Made by a program: the position numbers and the translations under genes
Notes under the pieces: generated by a model
What the model was told of the DNA's origin: nothing
What the model saw: the letters and a program-made list of their open reading frames with translations, nothing else
The model's database searches: none
Part shown: positions 1-8,777 of the stretch, in pieces
Position numbering within the stretch: position 1 is the first letter of the stretch
Layout of the letters: each line of letters begins with the position of its first letter
From: Salinibacterium hongtaonis
GTDB lineage: Bacteria > Actinomycetota > Actinomycetes > Actinomycetales > Microbacteriaceae
DNA: 64,000 nucleotides
Assembly: GCF_003065485.1 (NCBI RefSeq)
Contig: NZ_CP026951.1
Location: forward strand, 310,001-374,000
Direction: 5' to 3'

Positions 1-29
1 GCTACCACCCGGCCGAGCCGTCCCGGGGC

Positions 30-1142
30 GTGAGCGCAGCACGCCGCGATGCCTCGGCACGGCTAGAGAGAAAGCTCAATCGGCGGCTTGATGCCAGGGC
101 TGCCCTCGATCGGGTCAGGGAGTCGCTTCCCGCAACGGTGCAGATCGTCGTTGCCGCCACCATCGCCTATTTCATCTCGCACGATCTGCTCGGGCACTCC
201 TCTCCCGCAATTGCCGTCACCGTGACGATCTCCATCCTGGGCTTCTCCCGGGATGCGAGGCCGCGTCGCGTGCTCGATTCGGCCGTGGGAATAACCCTGG
301 GCATTGTGCTCAGCGAGATCGCTCTGATCGTGATTGGCGTGGGCTGGTGGCAACTGGCCGTCGTGCTCGGCATAACGCTGCTGGTGTCTCGGCTGGTCTC
401 GCCGAGCGTGCCGTTCGCGATTGCCGCAGCGGTTCAGTCCATGCTTGTGCTTCTCATGCCTCCGCCGGAGGGCGGGGTGTTCCTGCGCAGCATCGACGCC
501 GTCGTTGCGGGGGCTGTTGCGCTCACCGTGACGGCATTGATTCCCCGCGACCCGAGGCGCATCGCCGATCGGGATGCCCGCCGCATGGTCTCGGCACTGT
601 TGGAGTCGCTCGATTCTGTGGCCGCGGCGCTGCGAGAGGCCCACGAGCCGGCGGCGAGTCTCGCCCTCGAACGTCTGAGGCGCACGCAAAAACACCTCGA
701 CGCGTGGAACGAGTCTCTCGACTCGGCGCTCGCGATCGCCCGTATCTCTCCCTTTCTCAGACGGCATCTTGGTGCTCTGCGCCATCAAGCGCAGGTGCTC
801 GGCGGTCTCGATCTGGCGGCACGCCACCTGCGTGTAATCACGCGTCGCATCAGTTTTCTTGTGCGGGACGGGCAACAGCGTCCTGTGCTCGCCGAGCTAT
901 TCGAGAGCATCCGCGCCGGCATCGACACGCTGGGGCAAAGCCTGCGCAAGCCCGAGTTGGCGACCGATGCGCGTGCCCAGTTCGCGGCGATCATGCCGCT
1001 GCTCGATCCGGCCGTCACCCTGCCGGGAGCGGCCTTCAACACATCGATTGTTGTGCACCTGCTGCGGCCCCTGCTCGTGGACCTGCTGGTGGCAACCGGC
1101 ATGCCCGCTGCCGAAGCCCGCGCTCTTCTTCCGCCTGCGTAA
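30..1142 (+). CDS. FUSC-family (aromatic acid exporter-like) membrane protein
   Basis: A 370-residue protein opening with GTG at 30. Residues about 36-170 form a run of roughly six hydrophobic segments with few charges, followed by a soluble, Arg/Leu-rich helical C-terminal half. This architecture is typical of FUSC/DUF939-type proteins, which are inferred exporters of aromatic acids or other organic anions across the cytoplasmic membrane. No motif reveals the substrate. It ends 64 bp before gpmA on the same strand, but gpmA has its own promoter-like hexamer, so the two need not be co-transcribed. Family placement is by hydrophobicity pattern and is moderately firm; transport function is inferred. 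Confidence 0.75.
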   Translation: MSAARRDASARLERKLNRRLDARAALDRVRESLPATVQIVVAATIAYFISHDLLGHSSPAIAVTVTISILGFSRDARPRRVLDSAVGITLGIVLSEIALIVIGVGWWQLAVVLGITLLVSRLVSPSVPFAIAAAVQSMLVLLMPPPEGGVFLRSIDAVVAGAVALTVTALIPRDPRRIADRDARRMVSALLESLDSVAAALREAHEPAASLALERLRRTQKHLDAWNESLDSALAIARISPFLRRHLGALRHQAQVLGGLDLAARHLRVITRRISFLVRDGQQRPVLAELFESIRAGIDTLGQSLRKPELATDARAQFAAIMPLLDPAVTLPGAAFNTSIVVHLLRPLLVDLLVATGMPAAEARALLPPA

Positions 1143-1194
1143 CGCGCCGACCGCAGGCTTCGACCACATCTCCGCTGCCAGCATCTCTCGTCGC

Positions 1195-1200
1195 TAAACT
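1195..1200 (+). promoter_or_regulatory. -10 hexamer for leaderless gpmA
   Basis: TAAACT ends 6 nt before the gpmA ATG at 1207 and no Shine-Dalgarno sequence lies between them. The transcript would start at or next to the start codon. No convincing -35 is visible. Confidence 0.5.
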
Positions 1201-1206
1201 GGCCGC

Positions 1207-1950
1207 ATGACCTACACGCTCATCCTCCTCCGCCATGGCCGCAGCGACTGGAACGAGAAGAATCTCTTCACCGGGTGGGTCGATGTCGACCTCACGGAGG
1301 AGGGTCGGGCCGAGGGCCGCCGGGCTGGCGAGCTCATCGCCGCCTCCGGGCTGCAGCCCGACGTGCTCTACACGTCGCGTCTCAAGCGAGCCATCCACAC
1401 CGCCAACCTGGCTCTCGAGACGGCCGACCGCGACTGGATCGACGTCAAGCGTTCATGGCGCCTCAATGAGCGCCACTATGGTGCCCTGCAGGGTCTCGAC
1501 AAGGCCGAGACGTTGGCCAAGTATGGCGAAGAGCAGTTCATGACCTGGCGCCGCAGCTTCGACACTCCGCCGCCCGTGCTCGCCGACGACAGCGAGTTCT
1601 CGCAGGTGGGTGACCCTCGCTACGCCGATCTCGGCAACGACGTGCCCCGCACCGAATGCCTCAAAGACGTGATCGAGCGGATGCTGCCCTACTGGGAATC
1701 CGACATCACCAAGGACCTCGCCGCCGGCCGCACCGTGCTGGTCACCGCCCACGGCAACTCGCTGCGGGCACTGGTCAAGCACCTCGACAACATTTCGGAT
1801 GCCGACATCGCCGGCGTCAACATCCCCACCGGAATCCCGCTCGTCTACGAGCTGGGCGACGACTTTATGCCCGTGACTCCTGGGCAGTACCTTGACCCCG
1901 AGGCGGCCGCAGCAGGCGCCGCCGCAGTTGCGGCCCAGGGCAAGAAGTAG
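1207..1950 (+). CDS. gpmA: 2,3-bisphosphoglycerate-dependent phosphoglycerate mutase
   Basis: A 247-residue cytoplasmic enzyme interconverting 3- and 2-phosphoglycerate in glycolysis and gluconeogenesis. The N-terminal [18 protein letters not shown] motif carries the phospho-accepting His10. The [12 protein letters not shown] segment holds the acid/base Glu, and [15 protein letters not shown] supplies the second catalytic His. Length and motifs are complete. The gpm-phoU-senX3-regX3 neighbourhood resembles the mycobacterial gpm1-senX3-regX3 arrangement, so the gene is probably in its ancestral place. The last 25 residues are Ala-rich and not part of the fold. Confidence 0.97.
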   Translation: MTYTLILLRHGRSDWNEKNLFTGWVDVDLTEEGRAEGRRAGELIAASGLQPDVLYTSRLKRAIHTANLALETADRDWIDVKRSWRLNERHYGALQGLDKAETLAKYGEEQFMTWRRSFDTPPPVLADDSEFSQVGDPRYADLGNDVPRTECLKDVIERMLPYWESDITKDLAAGRTVLVTAHGNSLRALVKHLDNISDADIAGVNIPTGIPLVYELGDDFMPVTPGQYLDPEAAAAGAAAVAAQGKK

Positions 1951-1966
1951 GCGAATCGCCAGCAAC

Positions 1967-2016
1967 AACGACACAGGCCCCGCACCGAGAAATCGGATGC
2001 GGGGCCTGTGTCGTTT
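1967..2016. terminator. Bidirectional terminator between gpmA and phoU
   Basis: A perfect 18-bp inverted repeat (arms 1967-1984 and 1998-2015) with a 13-nt loop sits between the convergent gpmA and phoU stops, followed by a short T run on the plus strand. It should serve both genes. Confidence 0.85.
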
Positions 2017-2035
2017 CGCCCGTGGGCGAGCAGAC

Positions 2036-2689
2036 CTAGTCTTCTGTGGGGATCCAGTCGCCCGTGGCCAAGTACTGAACCTTCTTGGCGATCGAGACGG
2101 CGTGGTCGGCAAAGCGCTCGTGGTAGCGCGAGGCGAGCGTCGCGTCGACGGTGTCCTCTGCGCCGCCCTTCCACTTCTCGCCGAGAACCGTGTCGAAAAC
2201 GCTGAGGTGCAAAGCGTCGACCTTGTCGTCGTCATTGCGGATTTCTTCGGCGAGGCGAACATCCTCGGTGCGCAGGAGCTCTGCAAGCTTGCGGGCCATA
2301 TCCACGTCGAGTCGGCCCATATCGGCGAAGGTCGGCCGAAGCGACTTGGGCACGACCTTTTCGGGGAACCGGTACCGCGCGAGCTGGGCGATGTGCTCGC
2401 TCATGTCGCCCATGCGCTCGAGAGAGGCCGAGATGCGGAGGGCGCTCACGACAATGCGCAGGTCGCGGGCAACGGGCTGCTGCCGGGCGAGGATGTTGAT
2501 GGCCAGCTCGTCGAGGCTCACGGTGAGCTCGTCGATCTTGGTGTCGTCGGCAATGACGCGCTCGGCCAGGGCAACATTCGACTCGTTGAAGGCACTCGTG
2601 GCGTTCTCGATCGACGTGGCAACCAGGGTTGCGATCTCGACGAGACGTTCTTGAACTTCCTGGAGTTCCTGCTGAAATACTTCGCGCAT
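2036..2689 (-). CDS. phoU: Phosphate signalling complex protein PhoU
   Basis: A 217-residue all-helical protein with the two tandem PhoU repeats and conserved stretches such as MREVFQQEL at the start, DLRIVVSALRISASLERMGD, and the second-repeat KVQYLATGDW near the end. PhoU links the Pst phosphate transporter to the sensor kinase and holds the kinase inactive when phosphate is plentiful. I chose the ATG at 2689 because the family starts with MREVF and AGGAA lies upstream; an upstream in-frame extension to 2752 has no family support. It is divergent from senX3 across an intergenic region that contains a candidate PHO box. Confidence 0.95.
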   Translation of the reverse strand: MREVFQQELQEVQERLVEIATLVATSIENATSAFNESNVALAERVIADDTKIDELTVSLDELAINILARQQPVARDLRIVVSALRISASLERMGDMSEHIAQLARYRFPEKVVPKSLRPTFADMGRLDVDMARKLAELLRTEDVRLAEEIRNDDDKVDALHLSVFDTVLGEKWKGGAEDTVDATLASRYHERFADHAVSIAKKVQYLATGDWIPTED

Positions 2690-2761
2690 CGACTTGTTCC
2701 TCAATTCCTTCACAGCTCGGCTCACCCCGCTTGGGCGGCAGACCTCGGCCATCCTGACCCG

Positions 2762-2794
2762 CTGAGGTTAACGGCCGGTGATCTTTTGATGAAC
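2762..2794 (-). promoter_or_regulatory. Candidate PHO box (three 11-nt direct-repeat units)
   Basis: Read on the minus strand, 2794-2762 splits into three consecutive 11-nt units: GTTCATCAAAA, GATCACCGGCC and GTTAACCTCAG. Actinobacterial PhoP/RegX3 boxes are direct repeats of 11-nt units beginning near GTTCACC. The site lies 73 nt upstream of phoU and 73 nt upstream of senX3, so it could control both. Unit 1 fits best; units 2 and 3 are degenerate. Confidence 0.55.
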
Positions 2795-2853
2795 ACCACG
2801 GCCTGTAGCGCCGAACCTGCAGCGTCCCTGATCGGACGGGCTCGAGATGTAAC

Positions 2854-2859
2854 TAATCT
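2854..2859 (+). promoter_or_regulatory. -10 hexamer for leaderless senX3
   Basis: TAATCT ends 7 nt before the ATG at 2867, with no ribosome binding site in between. This decides the senX3 start against longer in-frame extensions and against the GTG at 2861. Confidence 0.55.
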
Positions 2860-2866
2860 AGTGGTT

Positions 2867-4117
2867 ATGGAACCCAGCGTGCTGGTTGCCTTGGCGTTGG
2901 TCTTCGGCGTAGCCGTCGGAGTTGCGCTGGTCAGCCTCGTCCACCATGCCGCCCGACGAGGCGAGCGTGCGGCCATGGTCGTTCGCGGAGGCGTGCCAGA
3001 TGGTGTCGAGCAAGTGCTCGATGCCCTCGAATCGGCCGGTGTCGTTCTCGACCCTTCCAACAATGTCGTCAAGGCATCGCCTGGCGCTTTGGCCTTCGGG
3101 CTCGTGTGGAATCAGTCGCTCGTCCACCCAGAACTCGTGGAGCTCGTCGATAAGGTTCGCCGCAGCGGGGAGCCGCTGTCAGAAGAAGTCCGGCTTGCGC
3201 GTGGCCCGTTCGGCGATGCCAACGTCTTCTTGTTCGTGCGCATCGCCCGCATCGGCTCCCGTTTTGTTCTGCTTCTCGCGGAGGATCGCACTGAGGCGTA
3301 CCGCCTCGACGAGGTGCGCCGCGACTTCGTTGCCAACATCAGCCATGAGCTCAAGACCCCTATCGGCGCCGTAGGTCTCCTGGCGGATGCCCTGCAGGCT
3401 GCCTCTGATGACCCGGAGCAGGTGCGCCGCTTCGCCAAACGGCTCACGAAAGAGTCAGACCGGCTCGCCCGCATCACGAAAGAAATCATCGAACTGTCGA
3501 GGCTTCAGGCGGCGGATGCTCTGGCCAAGCCAGAGCTCGTGGAGATTGACGACGTGGTTGCCGCGGCGATCGACCACAACCGCGTTGCCGCCGACAAGCT
3601 CGGCATCTCCATCGTGAGCGGCGGAGACAGTGGCGCTCAGGTGTATGGCGACGAGCCCATCCTCGTTGCCGCCCTGCAGAACCTCATCACCAATGCGGTG
3701 CAGTATTCGCCCGAGCGCTCCCGCATCGGTGTGGGTGTGACCAACAGCGACGGCATCGTGGAGATCTCGGTTACGGACCAGGGTGCCGGCATCGCAGAAG
3801 AAGACCTGGAGAGGGTGTTTGAGCGTTTCTATCGGGTCGACCCCGCCCGCGCTCGTAACACGGGCGGCACTGGGCTCGGGCTCAGCATCGTCAAGCATGT
3901 CGTGCAGAACCACGGTGGCGACGTGCGGGTGTGGTCTCAGGTGGGGCGCGGTTCAACGTTCACCATCCGGCTACCAGAGGCCTCCTCTGCGACCCTCGCT
4001 TCGATGTCGGAGTCTGCTGCGGCAAACGGGGTGCCCGCGCTCGAAGCTCCCTCTCGTCCCGCCCTGGAGGCCGGTGCTTCAGGGCACGTTGACGGCGATG
4101 TAAAGGAACCCACGTGA
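2867..4117 (+). CDS. senX3: Phosphate-responsive sensor histidine kinase SenX3
   Basis: A 416-residue membrane kinase. One hydrophobic segment (residues about 4-25) anchors it, a PAS-like region follows (about 45-140), then the dimerisation domain with phospho-accepting His160 in FVANISHELKTP, and an HATPase domain with N-box LITNAVQYSP, DQGAGI and GTGLGLSIVKH. It autophosphorylates when phosphate is scarce and passes phosphate to RegX3; PhoU restrains it. The start codon overlaps a leaderless promoter pattern. The regX3 GTG overlaps its TGA, so the two are translationally coupled. About 40 Ala/Ser-rich residues after the kinase core are unusual tail material. Confidence 0.93.
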   Translation: MEPSVLVALALVFGVAVGVALVSLVHHAARRGERAAMVVRGGVPDGVEQVLDALESAGVVLDPSNNVVKASPGALAFGLVWNQSLVHPELVELVDKVRRSGEPLSEEVRLARGPFGDANVFLFVRIARIGSRFVLLLAEDRTEAYRLDEVRRDFVANISHELKTPIGAVGLLADALQAASDDPEQVRRFAKRLTKESDRLARITKEIIELSRLQAADALAKPELVEIDDVVAAAIDHNRVAADKLGISIVSGGDSGAQVYGDEPILVAALQNLITNAVQYSPERSRIGVGVTNSDGIVEISVTDQGAGIAEEDLERVFERFYRVDPARARNTGGTGLGLSIVKHVVQNHGGDVRVWSQVGRGSTFTIRLPEASSATLASMSESAAANGVPALEAPSRPALEAGASGHVDGDVKEPT

Positions 4118-4809
4118 CCCGCCTTCTCCTCGTCGAAGACGAGCGTTCTCTCAGCGAGCCCCTCGAGTTTCTGCTCAAGCGAGAGGGCTACGAGGTCACG
4201 ATCGCCGAAGACGGCCCCTCCGCCCTCGCGGCCTTTGATGCGGGCGGCATTGACCTCATTCTGCTCGACCTCATGATTCCCGGGATTTCGGGCACCGAGG
4301 TGTGCCGCCGCATTCGCATGACGTCGACCGTGCCGATCGTCATGCTCACGGCAAAAGACACCGAGCTCGACATCGTGGTTGGCCTTGAACTCGGTGCCGA
4401 TGACTACGTGACTAAGCCATATTCAACGCGCGAATTGCTCGCGAGGATGCGCGCCGTGCTGCGCCGTCGGGTCGAAACTGTGGAGCAACCGTTCGACCCC
4501 GCGATCGTCGAAGTCGGGCCCGTGAAGATGGATGTTGACAGGCACGTCGTCGAGGTCGCGGGATCTCCCGTGCCCATGCCGCTCAAAGAGTTCGAGTTGC
4601 TCGAGGTTCTGATGCGCAACGCCGGTCGTGTGCTGACCAGAGGGCAGCTCATCGACCGAGTGTGGGGCGCCGATTACTTTGGCGACACCAAGACGCTCGA
4701 CGTGCATATCAAGCGCATTCGTTCCAAGATCGAGAAGGTTCCGTCAGCGCCCGAACTGCTCGTAACGGTGCGGGGTCTCGGCTACCGATTTGAGGATGCC
4801 GCAGCGTAG
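4114..4809 (+). CDS. regX3: Response regulator RegX3 (OmpR/PhoB family)
   Basis: A 231-residue two-domain regulator. The receiver domain has the acidic pocket E8/D9, phospho-acceptor Asp52 in LILLDLMIPG, and Lys101 in DDYVTKPYS. The C-terminal half is a winged-helix DNA-binding domain ending in VTVRGLGYRFE. It is the partner of SenX3 and is expected to activate phosphate-scavenging genes, probably through boxes like the one at 2762-2794. The GTG start overlaps the senX3 stop (GTGA), and no independent promoter is visible. Confidence 0.95.
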   Translation: MTRLLLVEDERSLSEPLEFLLKREGYEVTIAEDGPSALAAFDAGGIDLILLDLMIPGISGTEVCRRIRMTSTVPIVMLTAKDTELDIVVGLELGADDYVTKPYSTRELLARMRAVLRRRVETVEQPFDPAIVEVGPVKMDVDRHVVEVAGSPVPMPLKEFELLEVLMRNAGRVLTRGQLIDRVWGADYFGDTKTLDVHIKRIRSKIEKVPSAPELLVTVRGLGYRFEDAAA

Positions 4810-4847
4810 GGGCGGCCCCTGCAAGGGGATTGGAGCATCCGAACGCA

Positions 4848-4885
4848 ACAATGCCCGGCGGAGGAGAACCTCGGCCGGGCATTGT
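4848..4885. terminator. Bidirectional terminator after regX3
   Basis: ACAATGCCCGGC (4848-4859) pairs with GCCGGGCATTGT (4874-4885) around a 14-nt loop between convergent genes. There is no long T run on either side, as is common in high-GC actinobacteria. Confidence 0.8.
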
Positions 4886-4897
4886 GGTGATTGTGGG

Positions 4898-5359
4898 TTA
4901 CGGAACCAGGTCCGCGTACTCGGGCAGTGAGCTGTCGAGCACGGGCACGAGAACCTGCTTGCCCGTCTCGGAGCCGTACTGAACAAAGATTGGCATGAGG
5001 GAGCCTGGCTCGGAGTTGATGCCCTCAAGCAAGAACACCTCGTCGACGCCGAGCTTCTTGATCTGCCCGGCGGCAACGGTCACCTTGGAGTCGGACTTGC
5101 CCTCGGTGCTCTCGAACTGGAAGGTGACGGTCACGCGCTCGCTACCGTTGTTGGCGACGCTCGTGACGAGGTTGCCGTCGACGCCGTTGTCGCTCACGAC
5201 GATGGCGTTGAGAACCTTGACGTCGCCGATCGTGGCGTTGGTGCCGTCGCTCGCGTCGTAGTCGTCGGTCGTGGCTTGAGGGGTAATGAAACCGCAGCCT
5301 GCCACGAGAAGAGTGATGGCCGCCGACAGTGCGACGGAAGCGACGATGCGAGCTCTCAC
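4898..5359 (-). CDS. Secreted lipoprotein of unknown function
   Basis: A 153-residue protein. The N-terminus is a lipoprotein signal: basic VRARIVAS, a hydrophobic stretch, then lipobox LLVAGC, after which the mature protein would be anchored by a lipidated Cys. The mature part starts with a short Asp/Thr-rich linker and continues as a beta-rich domain with alternating hydrophobic residues, suggestive of an Ig-like or copper-chaperone-like sandwich, but I recognise no family motif. I chose the GTG at 5359 because GGAGGG lies 5 nt upstream and the signal peptide starts there; a longer in-frame reading to 5455 adds a non-signal-like extension. Confidence 0.8.
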   Translation of the reverse strand: MRARIVASVALSAAITLLVAGCGFITPQATTDDYDASDGTNATIGDVKVLNAIVVSDNGVDGNLVTSVANNGSERVTVTFQFESTEGKSDSKVTVAAGQIKKLGVDEVFLLEGINSEPGSLMPIFVQYGSETGKQVLVPVLDSSLPEYADLVP

Positions 5360-5522
5360 GGGAACCCTCCAGGTGACGAGACGGGGTGACAGGGCCGCGA
5401 AATCATCGCTCGCGGCAAGACTCTGTGAGTTTATCCTACGCAGCGGAAGTGCCATCCCATGGAGGCAGGCCGGATTCAGGCCCCCTGTGATAAACTGGTG
5501 GTCACGGAATGGAGCTTAACCC

Positions 5523-6005
5523 ATGCTATTCGAGGTCGGCGAAACCGTCGTTTACCCGCACCACGGTGCTGCAACCATCATTGAGGTCAAGAAAAGAATC
5601 ATCAAGGGCGAGGAAAAACTCTACCTCAAGCTCAACGTGACTCAGGGCGATCTGACCATTGAGGTCCCCGCTGACAACGTCGACCTGGTCGGTGTTCGCG
5701 ATGTCATCGGCCAAGAGGGCCTCGACAAGGTGTTCGAGGTTCTTCGTGCTCCTTTCACCGAGGAGCCCACTAACTGGTCACGCCGCTACAAGGCCAACCT
5801 TGAGAAGCTCGCCTCCGGCGATGTCATCAAGGTGTCTGAGGTCGTTCGCGACCTGTGGCGCCGCGACCAGGACCGCGGACTGTCCGCAGGTGAGAAGCGA
5901 ATGCTCGCGAAGGCACGTCAGATTTTGGTGTCTGAGCTGGCGCTCGCAGAGAAGACCGACGAAGAGAAGGCCTCTGGCATGCTCGACGACGTTCTAGCCT
6001 CCTAA
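5523..6005 (+). CDS. carD: CarD-family RNA polymerase-binding transcription factor
   Basis: A 160-residue essential-type regulator. The N-terminal Tudor-like domain ([19 protein letters not shown], residues 1 to about 55) contacts the RNA polymerase beta subunit. The helical C-terminal domain, with Trp85 in the [17 protein letters not shown] region, wedges into the minor groove by the -10 element and stabilises open complexes, notably at rRNA promoters. It is followed by ispDF, cysS and rlmB, the same order as in mycobacteria, although an intrinsic terminator separates it from ispDF here. GGAG lies upstream of the ATG. Confidence 0.97.
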   Translation: MLFEVGETVVYPHHGAATIIEVKKRIIKGEEKLYLKLNVTQGDLTIEVPADNVDLVGVRDVIGQEGLDKVFEVLRAPFTEEPTNWSRRYKANLEKLASGDVIKVSEVVRDLWRRDQDRGLSAGEKRMLAKARQILVSELALAEKTDEEKASGMLDDVLAS

Positions 6006-6042
6006 GGCTTCACGCACACAGGGCATCAGCCCCACGAGTTCG

Positions 6043-6074
6043 GCCCCGGATCGCTTAGCGGTCCGGGGCTTTTC
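6043..6074 (+). terminator. Intrinsic terminator after carD
   Basis: GCCCCGGA (6043-6050) pairs with TCCGGGGC (6062-6069), extended inward by three further pairs, and is followed immediately by TTTT. It separates carD from ispDF. Confidence 0.85.
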
Positions 6075-6102
6075 GCGTCACCGGGGCGGCCTGATGCGGA
6101 GG

Positions 6103-6108
6103 TACGCT
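6103..6108 (+). promoter_or_regulatory. -10 hexamer for leaderless ispDF
   Basis: TACGCT ends 7 nt before the ATG at 6116. There is no Shine-Dalgarno sequence between it and the ATG. Confidence 0.45.
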
Positions 6109-6115
6109 CGTAGAC

Positions 6116-7303
6116 ATGCTTGAACCTCGCACCGCCGTGATAGTCGTTGCCGCAGGAAGCGGAACCCGCCTGGGATTGGGAATGCCGAAGGCTTTGGTGC
6201 AGCTCGCCGGGCAGACCCTCTTGGAACGGGCGCTCGGCTCGGTATTTGCGATGAGCGAGCCCGCCCAGGTCGTTGTCGTCGCCCCCGCAGATAACGTGGA
6301 GCAGGCAGAAGCTCTGGCCAGGAGTGTCGCCGGAGTTGCGAGCGAGTACCTGAACGTCGTGGCGGGAGGGGCAACGCGGCAGGAATCTGTTCGGGCCGGG
6401 CTGGGAGTGCTCCTCGATTCTGTCGATGAGGTTCTGGTCCACGATGCCGCCCGCGCGTTGACTCCTGCGTCGCTATTCGACTCGGTCGTCGCCGCCGTGC
6501 GGGAGAGCGCGTCGGGTGTTCTGCCGGTTCTGCCCATCGCCGACACCATCAAAGAGGTCGACGATGCGCGGGCAGTGGTGGGCACTCTCGACCGATCACG
6601 ACTCGCCGCAGCACAGACGCCCCAGGGATTCCCTCGCGCAGAGCTGGTTTCTGCCTACTTCGCCGCTGCGGAGGAACACACCGACGACGCGTCCCTGTTT
6701 GCCGCAGCAGGACATCCGGTCATCACGGTGGACGGTGACCAGCGTGCCTTCAAGGTCACGACCGTGTGGGATCTGCGCCGGGCAGAAAGCTACATCGACG
6801 ACTCTGCGCAGCCCGCAGCAGCATCCGTTCCCGTATTGCGCACCGGCATCGGCGTGGATGTTCACGCGTTCGACGACGACAGCCCGCTCTGGCTCGGTGG
6901 CATCTATTGGCCAGGCCAGCCCGGACTCGCCGGGCACAGCGACGGTGACGCGCTGAGCCACGCTGTGTGCGATGCGCTGCTCTCGGCAGCGGGGCTCGGA
7001 GACATCGGCGGGCGCTTTGGCACCGCTGATGATCGTTTCGCGGGGGCTCACGGTGACGTCTTCATCGCCGAGACTGTGACGCTCGTGACCGGATCGGGCT
7101 TTGCTATCTCCAACGTTGCCGTGCAAATCATTGCCAACCGGCCCAAGCTTGCGAGCCGTCGGACCGAAATCGAGCAGCGGTTATCGCAGCTGATCGGGGC
7201 GCCCGTGAGCGTCTCGGCGACAACATCAGACGGCCTGGGGTTCGCGGGCAGGGGAGAAGGCGTCACCGCCATAGCGACCGCTCTCGTGCAGTCGGTCGGG
7301 TAG
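6116..7303 (+). CDS. ispDF: Bifunctional IspD/IspF isoprenoid (MEP pathway) enzyme
   Basis: A 395-residue fusion. Residues 1 to about 230 are the MEP cytidylyltransferase (IspD): AAGSGTRLGLGMPKAL binds CTP and VLVHDAARAL is the second signature. Residues about 240-395 are MEcPP synthase (IspF): GIGVDVHAF and AGHSDGDALSHA hold the metal-binding Asp/His ligands, and SVSATTSDGLGFAGRGEG closes the fold. It catalyses two non-consecutive steps of the non-mevalonate pathway in the cytoplasm. In mycobacteria the two are separate adjacent genes between carD and cysS; here they are joined in one frame at the same locus. Both halves look complete. Confidence 0.96.
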   Translation: MLEPRTAVIVVAAGSGTRLGLGMPKALVQLAGQTLLERALGSVFAMSEPAQVVVVAPADNVEQAEALARSVAGVASEYLNVVAGGATRQESVRAGLGVLLDSVDEVLVHDAARALTPASLFDSVVAAVRESASGVLPVLPIADTIKEVDDARAVVGTLDRSRLAAAQTPQGFPRAELVSAYFAAAEEHTDDASLFAAAGHPVITVDGDQRAFKVTTVWDLRRAESYIDDSAQPAAASVPVLRTGIGVDVHAFDDDSPLWLGGIYWPGQPGLAGHSDGDALSHAVCDALLSAAGLGDIGGRFGTADDRFAGAHGDVFIAETVTLVTGSGFAISNVAVQIIANRPKLASRRTEIEQRLSQLIGAPVSVSATTSDGLGFAGRGEGVTAIATALVQSVG

Positions 7304-7320
7304 CCGCAGCCTGCCTCGAA

Positions 7321-7326
7321 TAAGCT
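7321..7326 (+). promoter_or_regulatory. -10 hexamer for leaderless cysS
   Basis: TAAGCT ends 7 nt before the cysS ATG at 7334. The GGGGT in between is too weak to be the only signal, so either a leaderless or a weakly led mRNA is possible. Confidence 0.45.
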
Positions 7327-7333
7327 GGGGTGT

Positions 7334-8755
7334 ATGACCGTGCGCCTCTACGACTCCCGTGCCCAGGAGTTGGTCGACTTTGTTCCCCTCGAACCGGGAA
7401 AAGTCGGGCTCTACGTCTGTGGCCCCACGGTGCAGTCGTCGCCGCATATCGGGCACCTGCGCTCGGCGCTCGTGTACGACCAGTGGCGCCGTTGGCTCAC
7501 CTGGCGAGGCCTCGACGTGACCCTCGTGCGCAACGTCACCGACATTGACGACAAGATCCTCGCCAACGCGAGCGAGGCAGAGGAGTGGTGGGCGCTTGCC
7601 TACCGGTTCGAGCTCGAATTCACGGCAGGCTACAACGCGCTCGGCGTTCTGCCGCCCACATATGAGCCCCGCGCCACCGCGAGCATTGGGCAGATGCAAG
7701 AGATCATCCAGCGCCTCATCGACCGAGGCCACGCCTACGCGGCGAGCGATGATTCCGGCGACGTCTACTTCAGCACCACGTCATGGGCGACCTATGGCGA
7801 GCTGACTCGCCAGTCGCTCGATGACATGGCCCCGGCCGCGGATGCCGACCCGCGCGGCAAGCGCGACCCCCGCGACTTTGCCTTATGGAAGGGCCACAAG
7901 TCGGGCGAACCCGCCTCGGCGAGCTGGCCATCCCCGTGGGGTGACGGCCGGCCCGGCTGGCACATCGAGTGCTCGGCGATGTCGTCGCGCTACCTCGGCC
8001 CCACCTTCGACATTCACGGTGGCGGGCTCGACCTGCGGTTTCCCCACCACGAGAACGAGCTGGCTCAGTCCGCTGCGGCAGGAGACGGATTCGCGCGGTA
8101 CTGGGTACACAACGGCCTGGTAAACGTGAACGGCCAGAAGATGTCCAAGTCGCTCGGCAACTCGATCTTTGCGAGCGAGTTGCTCTCGATGGCGAGCCCG
8201 CTGGTCGTTCGTTACTACCTCGGTTCTGCCCACTACCGGTCGACCATGGACTACCACGATGGCGTGCTCGTCGAGGCAGAGGCGGCGCTTGAACGCATTG
8301 AGGTGTTCCTCACTCGCGCGCATCGGCGCCTCGCATCCACTCGCTATGTCTCGGAGATTGTGCAGGACATCCCCGATGCTTTTGCCGAAGCAATGGACGA
8401 CGATCTCTCTGTGCCGCAGGCCCTCGGCGTGCTGCACGAGACCGTGCGGGCGGGCAACGCGGCCTTCGATTCAGAAGATCTCGTCGCCGGCGCGCGAGCT
8501 GCGGGCGCTGTTATCGCGATGACCGATGTGCTCGGAATCAACCCACTGGCCGTAGAGTGGCAGACTGCGGCAAATGAGCCCGCACTCGCAGCGCTCTCGG
8601 CCCTCGTCGAGCGACTGCTCGCCGATCGCACAGCTGCCCGTGAGGGACGAGACTTTGCCGAGGCCGACCGCCTTCGCGACGAACTCGCCGCGGCGGGCAT
8701 CCAGATCGAGGACACCCCGAGTGGTCCGCACTGGTCCCTCGCGGGCCAGCCATAA
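7334..8755 (+). CDS. cysS: Cysteinyl-tRNA synthetase
   Basis: A 473-residue class I aminoacyl-tRNA synthetase charging tRNA-Cys. YVCGPTV provides the first zinc-binding Cys, PHIGHLR is the HIGH motif, WHIECSAMS and [17 protein letters not shown] hold the remaining zinc ligands, and KMSKSLGN is the KMSKS loop. The C-terminal anticodon-binding region ends in the [20 protein letters not shown] pattern typical of CysRS. Length is normal. It sits between ispDF and rlmB, matching the mycobacterial order. Confidence 0.98.
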   Translation: MTVRLYDSRAQELVDFVPLEPGKVGLYVCGPTVQSSPHIGHLRSALVYDQWRRWLTWRGLDVTLVRNVTDIDDKILANASEAEEWWALAYRFELEFTAGYNALGVLPPTYEPRATASIGQMQEIIQRLIDRGHAYAASDDSGDVYFSTTSWATYGELTRQSLDDMAPAADADPRGKRDPRDFALWKGHKSGEPASASWPSPWGDGRPGWHIECSAMSSRYLGPTFDIHGGGLDLRFPHHENELAQSAAAGDGFARYWVHNGLVNVNGQKMSKSLGNSIFASELLSMASPLVVRYYLGSAHYRSTMDYHDGVLVEAEAALERIEVFLTRAHRRLASTRYVSEIVQDIPDAFAEAMDDDLSVPQALGVLHETVRAGNAAFDSEDLVAGARAAGAVIAMTDVLGINPLAVEWQTAANEPALAALSALVERLLADRTAAREGRDFAEADRLRDELAAAGIQIEDTPSGPHWSLAGQP

Positions 8756-8777
8756 ACACTGATGTAGGGAAAAACCC

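Noticed and set aside
1892-2866. In-frame upstream extension of senX3 of about 325 codons
   Set aside because: It runs antisense through phoU; the leaderless start at 2867 fits the kinase family.
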